This document shows positions 49,856 through 57,876 of a stretch of DNA of 64,000 nucleotides, piece after piece (within the stretch, counting starts at the first letter, position 1; each line of letters starts with the position of its first letter). Source of the stretch: Roseateles_E cavernae. Its GTDB lineage: Bacteria > Pseudomonadota > Gammaproteobacteria > Burkholderiales > Burkholderiaceae_C. Position numbers and translations under genes: made by a program. Location: NCBI RefSeq assembly GCF_040187885.1, contig NZ_JBDPLH010000010.1, positions 152,016 to 216,015 of the forward strand, written 5' to 3'. The notes beneath the pieces were generated by a model. The model saw nothing but the letters and a program-made list of their open reading frames with translations. It had not been told where the DNA came from and ran no database searches.

Positions 49856-50500
49856 ATGGAAATCAACGACGCCAAGGTTTGCAAGCCACGCGGCCGGCCC
49901 CTGTCCTTCGATCGGGACAAGGCGCTGGAGCAAGCCATGCATGTGTTCTGGCAGCGTGGCTATGAGGCGGCCTCGATTGCCGAGCTGACCGCCGCGATGG
50001 GCATCACCGCGCCCAGCCTCTACACCGCCTTCGGCGACAAGGAGCGCCTGTTCCTGGAGGCCATCGAGCGCTATGCGCTGGGCCCGGCCGGCGGCTATCC
50101 GCGCGCGCTGGAAGAGGAACCGACCGCCCATGGCGCGATCAAGCGCCTGCTGGAGGAAGCCGCTGAGGAGCTGACCCGGCCCTGCCACCCGCGCGGCTGC
50201 ATGGTCGTGATGGCCGCGACCAACTGCTCCGAGGCCTCGGCCCATATCCAGGCGGCGCTGGCCAAGCGCCGCGCCGCTGCCGACAGCGGCCTGCGCTGCC
50301 GCATCGAGCAGGGCATACGCGACGGCGAGCTGCCGGCCGACACCGACGCCGCCGCGCTGGCCAGCTTCTACAGCACGGTCTACCAGGGCATGTCCATCCA
50401 GGCCAAGGACGGCGCCAGCCATGAAAGCCTGCTGGCCACCGCCGCCGCCGCGATGCGCGCCTGGCCCAGCGCCGGGCCGGCAACAAAAGAAACAGCCTGA
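49856..50500 (+). CDS. TetR-family repressor (RND operon)
   Basis: 214 aa. N-terminal HTH: RGRPLSFDRDKALEQAMHVF, YEAASIAELTAAMGITAPSL and YTAFGDKERLFLEAIE (about residues 10-60). C-terminal ligand-binding domain of AcrR type with two Cys (RPCHPRGCMVVMAATNCSE), so redox or electrophile sensing is possible. Divergent from the efflux operon, as is usual for its repressor. ATG at 49856 gives the family-typical start; the ten upstream residues in frame are not needed. Confidence 0.9.
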   Translation: MEINDAKVCKPRGRPLSFDRDKALEQAMHVFWQRGYEAASIAELTAAMGITAPSLYTAFGDKERLFLEAIERYALGPAGGYPRALEEEPTAHGAIKRLLEEAAEELTRPCHPRGCMVVMAATNCSEASAHIQAALAKRRAAADSGLRCRIEQGIRDGELPADTDAAALASFYSTVYQGMSIQAKDGASHESLLATAAAAMRAWPSAGPATKETA

Positions 50501-50583
50501 GCCGGGCCCGGAAACGCCGCTGAAGCCAGCGGCTCGCAGACTGCCTTCCAACGCGCCGATGCCGGCGCCGCGAAGGACAGACC

Positions 50584-51216
50584 ATGCAACACCCCGCCCG
50601 ACACCGCTGGCTTGCCACCATCCCGGCCCTGGCCGCCCTGGCTGCTGCGGCCTTCTTCTCCGCCTGGGCCGGCGCGCCGGCGCGCGATGAGCCGCAGCTG
50701 ATCACGCAGATCGCCGAGTTCCCGCTGCGCCTGGACCGGCCCGGCCGCTACCGCCTGAGCGCCACCATCGACGTGCCGGCCGGCCGCAGCGGCATCGTGA
50801 TCAGCGCCCCCGGCGTCGAGCTCGACCTGGGCGGCTTCAGCCTGCGCGGCCCGGTGCTGTGCAGCGTCGAGGTCGACGGCACCGAATGCGACACCGCGCC
50901 GCGCGCGGACCTGGCCGGCCTGCAGATCAGCGCGGCCGATGTGCGCGTGCACAACGGCCATGTGCGCGGCTTTGCCGGCACCGGCCTGCGCCTGGACGCG
51001 CGCGCCAGCGTCGACGATGTGCTGCTGAGCGACAACGCCGGCCCGGGCCTGCACGCCAACACCTCGGCCTCGCAGCCGGTGCGGCTGCGCCGCGTCCAGG
51101 CCCTGCGCAACGGCGGCGACGGTTTCTGGGTGCAGAACGGGCAGCTGGAACAATCCGGCGCGCGCGCCAACAAGGGCCAGGACTACGCGCTGGGCGCACT
51201 GGCGCGGCAGCTGTGA
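50584..51216 (+). CDS. Exported right-handed beta-helix-like protein
   Basis: 210 aa. Signal peptide (LATIPALAALAAAAFFSAWA, about residues 10-29), then a repeated short-strand pattern typical of parallel beta-helices: GIVISAPGVELDLGGFSLRG, LAGLQISAADVRVHNGHVRG, ASVDDVLLSDNAGPGLHANT, VRLRRVQALRNGGDGFWVQN. This resembles polysaccharide-lyase or carbohydrate-binding repeats, but no catalytic set is visible. Its stop overlaps the next gene's GTG by 4 nt. Likely a periplasmic or surface protein; function unknown. Confidence 0.7.
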   Translation: MQHPARHRWLATIPALAALAAAAFFSAWAGAPARDEPQLITQIAEFPLRLDRPGRYRLSATIDVPAGRSGIVISAPGVELDLGGFSLRGPVLCSVEVDGTECDTAPRADLAGLQISAADVRVHNGHVRGFAGTGLRLDARASVDDVLLSDNAGPGLHANTSASQPVRLRRVQALRNGGDGFWVQNGQLEQSGARANKGQDYALGALARQL

Positions 51217-52004
51217 ACCGCCCAGACGTCCGGCAACAGGCCCGGCAGCAGGCCCTGCCGGCCGATCTGCGCGGCATCGGCGCGGTCGCCTGCACCCTGC
51301 TGCTGCTGGCCGGCGCCGCCCTGCCCGGCTGGCGCTGGCTGCAAGGCCTCGCGCCGACACCCTGGCAGCTGGCGATCTGCGCGCTGCCACCGACCCTGGG
51401 CCTGGCGGCGATGGCGGCGGCGACATCGCCGCGCCGGACTCTTGTACATCTGTTCGCCTGCCTGCTGATGCTGCCCCTGCTGCTGCTGATGTGGGGCAGC
51501 AACCTGCCGGGCGCCAGCGCCGCAGCGCTGCTGCCCGGTCCCCGGCTGGCCGAAACGCGGCTGTTTGACGGCGCCCAGACCGAGCAGGAGATCGCGACCG
51601 GCGGGCCGAACCCGGTCGGCCTGGCGCGCATGCGCGGTGCCCACTTCGCCGACGGCAGCGAGCTGCGCCTGCTGCGCTTCGAGAGCGCCGAGGCGGCCGA
51701 GCGCTATCTGGACTTCATCGCCGCAGCGCTGCAGGGCCGTCGCGAGCGGCTGGGCGAGCGGCCGGTGCTGCGCCTGCACCAGCAGGTCTGGATGGAGCGC
51801 CACGGCGCCGATCTGCTGGAGCTGCGCGCCGCCTCCGCCGAGCAGGCGCTGGCCCGCTTGCAAGCCCAGGGCCTGCCGGCGCCGTCGACACCCGAGGCCG
51901 CCCCCGCCGACGGGCCGAGCTACTGGCCGTTCGCGCTGGTCTATGCCGGCGCACAACTGCTGTGCCTGCTGGCCTTTGTGCGCTGGGTCGGCCGGCGCGC
52001 CTAG
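51213..52004 (+). CDS. Membrane protein of unknown function
   Basis: 263 aa from GTG overlapping the previous stop. Three N-terminal hydrophobic helices (about residues 22-40, 50-70, 78-95) are followed by a soluble domain of about 130 residues (GLARMRGAHFADGSELRLL; VWMERHGADLLELRAASAE) and a last helix (ALVYAGAQLLCLLAFV). No family is recognised. Translational coupling to the beta-helix gene suggests that the two proteins work together, perhaps in assembling or exporting a surface component. It converges on the sigma-54 regulator, sharing 4 nt. Confidence 0.7.
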   Translation: MNRPDVRQQARQQALPADLRGIGAVACTLLLLAGAALPGWRWLQGLAPTPWQLAICALPPTLGLAAMAAATSPRRTLVHLFACLLMLPLLLLMWGSNLPGASAAALLPGPRLAETRLFDGAQTEQEIATGGPNPVGLARMRGAHFADGSELRLLRFESAEAAERYLDFIAAALQGRRERLGERPVLRLHQQVWMERHGADLLELRAASAEQALARLQAQGLPAPSTPEAAPADGPSYWPFALVYAGAQLLCLLAFVRWVGRRA

Positions 52005-53878
52005 CTCTTGAACAAGGCGGCGTCAGCCGCCTCGCGCAGATGGCGGTAGACGGTGGTGCGCGAGATGCCCAGCTGGCGCGAGGTGCGGCTGACGCTGCGG
52101 CCGCAGCGCTCGTACTCGCGCAGCACCAGCTCGGTTCCATGGCGCTGCAGCGCCGAGCCGGCCAGGCCGGCGACCGCCGGCAGCTGGGCGGCCACATCAT
52201 CCGGCGTCAGGACCTGCCCCTGGCGATGCAGCAGCGCCCGCGTCAGCACCGCGCGCAGCTCGCGGAAATTACCCGGCCAGCCATGGCGCTGCAGGCGCGC
52301 TATGGCGGCCTCGCTGATCTGCGCCCGCGTGTCCAGCCCGGCCAGCACGCCGCGCACCGCCAGCGCGAAGTCGCTGCGGCAGCGCAGCGGCGGCAGCGCG
52401 ATCTTGATGGTGTTGAGCCGGTACAGCAGGTCGTCGCGAAAGCGCCGCGCGGCCACCTCGGCCTCCAGGTCCACATGGCTGGCCGCCAGCAGCTGCACAT
52501 CGACCTTGCGGGCCGCAATGCCGCCGACCGGGCGCAGCAGCTGGTCGTCGAGAAAACGCAAGAGCACGGCCTGCAGCGGCAGCGGCAGCTCGCCGACTTC
52601 GTCGAGCAGCAGGCTGCCGCCGTCGGCGCTGGCGATCAGGCCGGCATTGCCCTCGCGGCGTGCGCCGGTGAAGGCGCCGCCGACATAGCCGAACAGCTCG
52701 GCCTCGAACAGCTCGGCCGGCAGCGCGCCGCAATTGACCGCGACAAACTCGCCGCGCCGCCCGCTCAGCTCATGAGCGCGCCGCGCCAGCAGCTCCTTGC
52801 CGGTGCCGGTCTCGCCCTGGATCAGGATAGGCGCGCGCATGGCCACGGCGGCACGCAGCACGCGGCAGGCCTCGGCCACCGCCGCATCCTCGGCCAGCAT
52901 GCCGGGCAGCGACGGCAACGCCGGTGCTGCTGCCGCCGCCGCTGCAGGCATGGGCCGGGGCGGCGGCGGCGGGCGGGCGATCACGCGCGCCACCAGCGAG
53001 CTGCCCAGCGCATCGCGCAGCTGCAGCTCGGGCTGGCGGTGCAGGCGCGCCAGCATCAGATCGAAGGGTTCGCCGAACAGCTCCTCGAACGAGACGCCAC
53101 GGCGCGCCTCCAGCCCCGACAGCAGGACCGCGCCGCGCTGGTTCAGCGCCAGCAGCCGGCCGCGCTCGTCGAAGGCCAGCAGGCCGGCGCTGAGCGTGGC
53201 CAGGAACTCGGCGCGCGGATGCAAGGCCAGTATCAGATGGCTGCGCATCTGCTGCAGCAGCAGGCTGTTCTCGATCTGGGTGGCGGCCATCTTGACCAGC
53301 ACCTGGGTGTGCTGCTGGCGCGAGGCGTAGTAGGACGAGGCATCGAGCACGCCGACGATCTCGCCCAGCGCATCGCGCACCGGCGCGGCGCTGCAGGAGA
53401 TGTCGCCGAGCTTCAGGAAGTAGTGCTCCGGCCCGGTCACCGCGACCGGCGCACCGGTGGCCAGGGCCGTGCCCAGGCCGTTGGTGCCACAGAGCTGCTC
53501 GCTCCAGCAGCTGCCGGCCAGGATGCCGGCATCGGCATCGCTCATCGCGAAACGGTTGTCGGCATAGAGATCGAGGATGACGCCGTCCCGGTCGGCAAAG
53601 GCCAGCAGGAAGTTGGAGCCGGCGATCTGCTGCGACAGGGTCTCCAGCTCGGCCTGGGCCAGGCGCCGCACCAGCGCGGCATGCTCGCGCCGGCGCGCCA
53701 GCTCCATGCCCTCGACCACCTGGCGCTGCGGCGCGCCATCGATCGCCAGGCCGGCGCGCGCGCAGCGGGCCCAGCTGTCGAGGATGGTGGCCGGCGGCAT
53801 GCCTTCCGGCGGCATCCAAGCCATGCCCCGCGAGCGCAAGGCCCGCGCGTGCGCCAACGTACGCTCGCTGTCTGCCAT
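52001..53878 (-). CDS. Sigma-54-dependent activator, AcoR-like (GAF-AAA+-Fis)
   Basis: 625 aa. N-terminal GAF-type sensor (about residues 70-200: DGVILDLYADNRF; CWSEQLCGTNGLGTAL), a PAS-like segment (FLATLSAGLLAFDERGRLLA), AAA+ domain (about 325-545) with Walker A QGETGTGKE, the sigma-54-contact loop GGAFTGA, Walker B GGSLLLDEVGELPL, and a C-terminal Fis HTH (SRTSRQLGISRTTVYRHLRE). AcoR-like activators respond to small alcohols, diols or carbonyl compounds. It is divergent from the dehydrogenase/cytochrome/PqqU operon, whose upstream region carries a -24/-12 promoter and inverted repeats, so it is almost certainly that operon's activator. Confidence 0.92.
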   Translation of the reverse strand: MADSERTLAHARALRSRGMAWMPPEGMPPATILDSWARCARAGLAIDGAPQRQVVEGMELARRREHAALVRRLAQAELETLSQQIAGSNFLLAFADRDGVILDLYADNRFAMSDADAGILAGSCWSEQLCGTNGLGTALATGAPVAVTGPEHYFLKLGDISCSAAPVRDALGEIVGVLDASSYYASRQQHTQVLVKMAATQIENSLLLQQMRSHLILALHPRAEFLATLSAGLLAFDERGRLLALNQRGAVLLSGLEARRGVSFEELFGEPFDLMLARLHRQPELQLRDALGSSLVARVIARPPPPPRPMPAAAAAAAPALPSLPGMLAEDAAVAEACRVLRAAVAMRAPILIQGETGTGKELLARRAHELSGRRGEFVAVNCGALPAELFEAELFGYVGGAFTGARREGNAGLIASADGGSLLLDEVGELPLPLQAVLLRFLDDQLLRPVGGIAARKVDVQLLAASHVDLEAEVAARRFRDDLLYRLNTIKIALPPLRCRSDFALAVRGVLAGLDTRAQISEAAIARLQRHGWPGNFRELRAVLTRALLHRQGQVLTPDDVAAQLPAVAGLAGSALQRHGTELVLREYERCGRSVSRTSRQLGISRTTVYRHLREAADAALFKS

Positions 53879-53954
53879 CGTCTGTCTCCTGGCTGACCGA
53901 TCAGTGTCGGTTCTGGCTGGCGACGGTAGCAGGTCCGCCGGCGCAGCGGCAATT

Positions 53955-54002
53955 GCACAGAATCTGTACGGGTGTCAGGGCCACTGTGCCAAGACTGCAC
54001 AG
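53955..54002 (+). promoter_or_regulatory. Inverted repeats, candidate upstream activating sites
   Basis: CTGTGC (53984-53989) pairs with GCACAG (53997-54002) with a 7-nt spacer. A second related dyad ACAG-AAT-CTGT (53957-53967) sits just upstream, with GCACAG again at 53955-53960. Two copies of one palindromic half-site, 30-80 bp ahead of a -24/-12 promoter, is the usual layout for an AcoR/NtrC-type activator. Confidence 0.6.
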
Positions 54003-54033
54003 CTCGCCGGCGCTACGCCCTGGGAAGCCGGCC

Positions 54034-54048
54034 TGGTACGCGCTTTGC
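54034..54048 (+). promoter_or_regulatory. Sigma-54 (-24/-12) promoter
   Basis: TGGTAC (54034-54039), 5-nt spacer, TTGC (54045-54048): matches the TGGCAC-N5-TTGC consensus with one change and the correct GG/GC spacing. It points towards the dehydrogenase gene (ATG 54112), leaving a leader of about 50 nt. A sigma-54 activator gene is divergent. Confidence 0.72.
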
Positions 54049-54111
54049 GGTGACCGAAGCGCCGTGCCCCGAGTGCGGCATCGACACCACAACAAACCGG
54101 AGACGACAACC

Positions 54112-55365
54112 ATGCCCATCCAACAAGCGGCGCTCGCGGCCCTGGCGCTGATCGCCTCGGCGGCCCTGGCCCAGCCGAACATCGACAAGCTCAAGCAGTT
54201 CAAGGTGGCCACCACCGACCTCAACATCCCCACCGTGCCGCAGACCGGCCGCAATGCCGATGCGATCCGCGAGAACCTCAAGCGCATCAAGCTGCCGCCG
54301 GGTTTCAAGATCGAACTCTATGCGGTGGTGCCCGACGCCCGCCATATGGCGGTGGCGCCCAGCACCAATATGCTGTTCGTCGGCACCCGCAAGACCTCGG
54401 TCTGGGCCGTCACCGACCGCAACAGCGACGGCGTCGCCGACGAGGTCAAGTCCTTTGCCCCGTCGCTGAAGTTCACGAACCCGAACGGTGTCTGCTGGAC
54501 CAAGGACGGCTTCCTGATCGTCGCCGAGCACAACCGCGTGCTGAACTTCCCGGCCGCCGAGTTCTTCTACGAGGGCCCGGATGTCGCGGTGATCGAGGTG
54601 GTCGGCCAAGGCAAGCTGATCCCGCCCGAGGAGGAGAGCTTCAACCATGGTGCCCGGGTCTGCAAGATCGGGCCGGACGGGATGCTCTATGTCTCGCTGG
54701 GCCAGCCCTTCAACGTGCCGCCGCGCGACAAGCTCAAGCTCTACAACGAGGTGGGCATCGGTGGCATGGTGCGCATGAACGCCTTTGACGGCAGCAAGCG
54801 CGAGGTCTATGCCACCGGCATCCGCAACTCGGTCGGCCATGATTTCAATCCCAAGGACGGCACACTCTGGTTCACCGACAACCAGACCGACGGCATGGGC
54901 GACGACATCCCGGCCGGCGAGATCAACCGCATCAGCAAGGCCGGCCAGTTCTTCGGCTACCCCTGGCGCCAGGGCAAGACCCGGATCACCGAACATGGCT
55001 ATGACAAGGACCCGCTGCCGGCCAATATCACCGACCCGCAGGTCTACACCATCGCCCATGCGGCCGATCTGGGCATGAGCTTCTACACCGGCAAGCAGTT
55101 CCCGGCCAAGTACCAGGGCGGCTTCTTCTCGGCCCAGCATGGCTCGTGGAACCGGACCAAGCCGGTCGGCGCGCTGGTGCTGTTCACCGCGCTGAAGGCC
55201 GACGGCACGGCCGACAAGACCGAGGTCTTCGCCGAGGGCTGGCTGGACGAGAACGGCCTGTACCGCGGCCGGCCGGTCGATGTCGCGGTGATGAAGGACG
55301 GCTCGCTGCTGATCAGCGACGACTTCGCCGGTGCGCTCTACCGCGTCAGTTATTCTGCGCCCTGA
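54112..55365 (+). CDS. Sorbosone/glucose-dehydrogenase-like periplasmic (probably PQQ-dependent) oxidoreductase
   Basis: 417 aa. Signal peptide (to about ALAQ, residue 22), then a six-bladed beta-propeller of the GSDH/sorbosone dehydrogenase family: LPPGFKIELYAVVPDARHM, VWAVTDRNSDGVADEVKSF, NGVCWTKDGFLIVAEHNRV, NHGARVCKIGPDGMLYVSLG, ATGIRNSVGHDFNPKDGTLW, DDIPAGEINRISK, and ending VDVAVMKDGSLLISDDFAG. The family uses PQQ to oxidise sugars or alcohols in the periplasm. A cytochrome c gene and a PqqU homologue follow in the same operon, consistent with electron transfer and PQQ uptake. GGAG 9 nt before the ATG. Substrate unknown. Confidence 0.85.
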   Translation: MPIQQAALAALALIASAALAQPNIDKLKQFKVATTDLNIPTVPQTGRNADAIRENLKRIKLPPGFKIELYAVVPDARHMAVAPSTNMLFVGTRKTSVWAVTDRNSDGVADEVKSFAPSLKFTNPNGVCWTKDGFLIVAEHNRVLNFPAAEFFYEGPDVAVIEVVGQGKLIPPEEESFNHGARVCKIGPDGMLYVSLGQPFNVPPRDKLKLYNEVGIGGMVRMNAFDGSKREVYATGIRNSVGHDFNPKDGTLWFTDNQTDGMGDDIPAGEINRISKAGQFFGYPWRQGKTRITEHGYDKDPLPANITDPQVYTIAHAADLGMSFYTGKQFPAKYQGGFFSAQHGSWNRTKPVGALVLFTALKADGTADKTEVFAEGWLDENGLYRGRPVDVAVMKDGSLLISDDFAGALYRVSYSAP

Positions 55366-55378
55366 GCTCTCGTGAACC

Positions 55379-55400
55379 GGGCCCACCTCGCGGTGGGCCC
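55379..55400 (+). terminator. Perfect 9-bp hairpin between dehydrogenase and cytochrome genes
   Basis: GGGCCCACC (55379-55387), loop TCGC, GGTGGGCCC (55392-55400), then TCTACTTCC. It could be an attenuator or a weak terminator that lowers expression of the downstream cytochrome and receptor genes relative to the dehydrogenase; the T-tract is poor. Confidence 0.5.
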
Positions 55401-55415
55401 TCTACTTCCAAAGCC

Positions 55416-55727
55416 ATGCGTTCACTCCTCTTCATCGCCTTGCTGGCCGCGCTGCCGGCCGGGGCCCAGGACATCGCGGCCGGCCGGGCCAAGGCGCAGG
55501 CCTGCGCGGTCTGCCATGGGCCGCTGGGCCTGTCCAGCCAGCCCGACGCCCCGCATCTGGCCGGCCAGAGCGCCATCTATCTGAGCGGCCAGCTGAAGGC
55601 CTACCGCAGCGGCGCGCGCCCGCATGAGGTGATGGCCGTGATGGCCAAGCCGCTCAGCGATACCGACATCGCCAATCTGGCCGCCTGGTACGCCGCCATC
55701 CGCATCGAAGCCCATGCGCCGAACTGA
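55416..55727 (+). CDS. Small periplasmic cytochrome c
   Basis: 103 aa. Signal peptide (to about AGAQ, residue 18), haem-binding CAVCH (about residues 30-34) preceded by the usual GRAKAQA helix, and a C-terminal helix (LSDTDIANLAAWYAAI). The axial Met is probably in VMAVMAKPLSD. Class I, cytochrome c-553/c4-half type. It is a natural electron acceptor for the adjacent propeller dehydrogenase. The following receptor gene starts within its last codons (14-nt overlap). Confidence 0.9.
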   Translation: MRSLLFIALLAALPAGAQDIAAGRAKAQACAVCHGPLGLSSQPDAPHLAGQSAIYLSGQLKAYRSGARPHEVMAVMAKPLSDTDIANLAAWYAAIRIEAHAPN

Positions 55728-57876
55728 GATCGCCGCAGCCTGGCTGCTGCTGAGTGCCGGCGCGCAGGCCCAGACCCACACGCTGGAGCGTGTCGTGCTG
55801 GACAGCGGCGGCGTCGAGCAGCGCCTGTTCGACACGCCCTTCGCGGTCAGCGTCGTCGACGCCGAGCAGCTGCGCAATGCCGGCGCGATGGTCAATCTCA
55901 GCGAGGCGCTGCAGCGCGTGCCCGGCCTGGTCGCGAACCAGCGCCACAACTATGCCCAGGACCTGCAGCTGAGCTCGCGCGGCTTCGGTGCCCGCGCCAC
56001 GTTCGGCGTGCGCGGCCTGCGGCTCTACAGCGACGGCATTCCCGCCAGCGGCCCGGACGGCCAGGGTCAGGTCTCGCACTTCGACCTGGCCGGGGCGCAG
56101 CGCGTCGAGGTGGTGCGCGGGCCGTTCTCGGCCCTCTATGGCAACAGCTCGGGCGGGGCCATCCTGCTGCACAGCGCCGCGCCGACCGAGCGCCGCCTGC
56201 TGCTGGACAGCGATATCGCCAGCAACGGCCTGCGCCAATGGCGCTTGGGTGTGGAGCTGCCGGCCAGCGAGGCGCGGCCCTTCAGCGTGCGCGCCCAGCT
56301 CTCCAGCTTCGAGACCGACGGCTTCCGGCGCCAGAGCGCCAGCCGCCGCGATCTGGCCAATCTGCGCCTGGCCTGGGACGGGGCCCAGGACCGCGTCGTG
56401 CTGATCTTCAACGCGATCGACCAGCCGGCCCAGGATCCGCTGGGCCTGAACCGGGCCCAGCTGACGGCCGACCCGCAGCAGACCATAGGCCTGGCCCTGC
56501 CGCAGGACGAGGCCGGCGAGCCGGACCGCTACAACACCCGCAAGAGCACCCGCCAGCAGCAGCTCGGCGCCAGCTGGCGGCACCGCTTCGTCGATGCCGG
56601 CGCGCTGCAGCAGCTGCTGCTCAGCGCCCATATCGGGCGCCGCGAGGTGAGGCAATGGCAGTCGATACCGGTCGCCACCCAGCTGGCCAGCGAGCGTCAG
56701 CCCGGCGGCGTGATTGCTTTCGAGCGCGACTACTACGGCATCGACGGCCGCCTGGTCTGGCAATGGAGTCTGGCCGACGAGCGCCGGGCCCGCCTGGTGC
56801 TGGGCGCCAATCTGGACGACAGCGACGAGGACCGGCGCGGCTACGAGAACTTCAGCGCCGGCCCGGCCGAGACCCGGCTGCTGGGCGTGACCGGCCGGCT
56901 GCGGCGCAATGAGCGCAACCGCCTGGGCGGCCGCGATCTCTATGCCCAGGCCGATATCGAGCTGAGCGCGCGCTGGCAGGCCAGCCTCGGCCTGCGCCGC
57001 GGCGAGACCGAGTTCAAGGCCCGCGACCGTTACATCGTCGGGGCCAACCCGGACGACTCGGGCCGCCAGAGCTACCGCTACACCAACCCCTTCGCCGCGC
57101 TGCAGTGGCGCGCGCTGCCCACGCTCAACACCTATCTGAGCCTGGGCCGCGGCTTCGAGTCGCCGACCCAGGGCGAGCTGGCCTACCGCAACGACGGCCA
57201 GGCCGGCTTCAACAGCGGCCTGCGGGCTCAGACCAGCCGCCAGCTGGAGCTGGGCGCCAAATGGCGGCCGGCGCCCGAGCTGGCCCTGGATGCGGCGCTG
57301 TTCCAGGCCAATAGCCGCGACGAGATCGGCGTGGCCAGCAATAGCGGCGGCCGCGCCAGCTTCCGCAATGTCGGCCGCACGCGCCGCGAGGGCGCCGAGC
57401 TGGACCTGCGCTGGCAGATCGCACGCGGCTGGCGCAGCCAGTTCGCGCTGAGCTGGCTGGACGCCCGCTACCGCGACGGCTTCACGATCTGCGCCGCCGC
57501 GCCCTGCACCAATCCAACCCTGCTCGTCGCGCCGGGCCGGCGCATCGCCGGCACGATCTCGCGCAGCGCCTATGCCGAGCTGGCCTGGGACGCAACGCCC
57601 GCCACCCAGCTGGCGCTGGAAGGCCGCGCCCAGGGCCGCCAGCAGGTCAATGACATCAACAGCGATGCGGCGGCCGGCTACGGCCTCTTGAACCTGCGCG
57701 CGCGCTGGCAGACCAGGCTGGGCCCGGGCCGGCTGGAGCTGCTGGGCCGCATCGAGAACCTGGCCGACCGTGACTATGTCGGCAGCGTCATCGTCAACGA
57801 GGGGAACGGCCGCTTCTTCGAGCCGGCGCCGGGGCGGACCTGGCTGCTGTCGGCGCGCTGGTCGCAGAATTGGTGA
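55714..57876 (+). CDS. pqqU: TonB-dependent receptor, PqqU (YncD) homologue, PQQ uptake
   Basis: 720 aa, close to E. coli PqqU length. Signal peptide to about AQAQ, residue 20. Strong similarity to PqqU: plug NYAQDLQLSSRGFGARATFG, LRLYSDGIPASGPDGQGQ, RGPFSALYGNSSGGAI; barrel RDLYAQADIELSARWQASLG; end YVGSVIVNEGNGRFFEP, which also occurs in the E. coli protein nearly unchanged. PqqU imports pyrroloquinoline quinone. Being in an operon with a likely PQQ dehydrogenase and its cytochrome fits this well. It overlaps the cytochrome gene by 14 nt and the convergent LysR gene by 83 nt. No pqqA-E biosynthesis genes are in the window. Confidence 0.85.
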   Translation: MRRTEIAAAWLLLSAGAQAQTHTLERVVLDSGGVEQRLFDTPFAVSVVDAEQLRNAGAMVNLSEALQRVPGLVANQRHNYAQDLQLSSRGFGARATFGVRGLRLYSDGIPASGPDGQGQVSHFDLAGAQRVEVVRGPFSALYGNSSGGAILLHSAAPTERRLLLDSDIASNGLRQWRLGVELPASEARPFSVRAQLSSFETDGFRRQSASRRDLANLRLAWDGAQDRVVLIFNAIDQPAQDPLGLNRAQLTADPQQTIGLALPQDEAGEPDRYNTRKSTRQQQLGASWRHRFVDAGALQQLLLSAHIGRREVRQWQSIPVATQLASERQPGGVIAFERDYYGIDGRLVWQWSLADERRARLVLGANLDDSDEDRRGYENFSAGPAETRLLGVTGRLRRNERNRLGGRDLYAQADIELSARWQASLGLRRGETEFKARDRYIVGANPDDSGRQSYRYTNPFAALQWRALPTLNTYLSLGRGFESPTQGELAYRNDGQAGFNSGLRAQTSRQLELGAKWRPAPELALDAALFQANSRDEIGVASNSGGRASFRNVGRTRREGAELDLRWQIARGWRSQFALSWLDARYRDGFTICAAAPCTNPTLLVAPGRRIAGTISRSAYAELAWDATPATQLALEGRAQGRQQVNDINSDAAAGYGLLNLRARWQTRLGPGRLELLGRIENLADRDYVGSVIVNEGNGRFFEPAPGRTWLLSARWSQNW

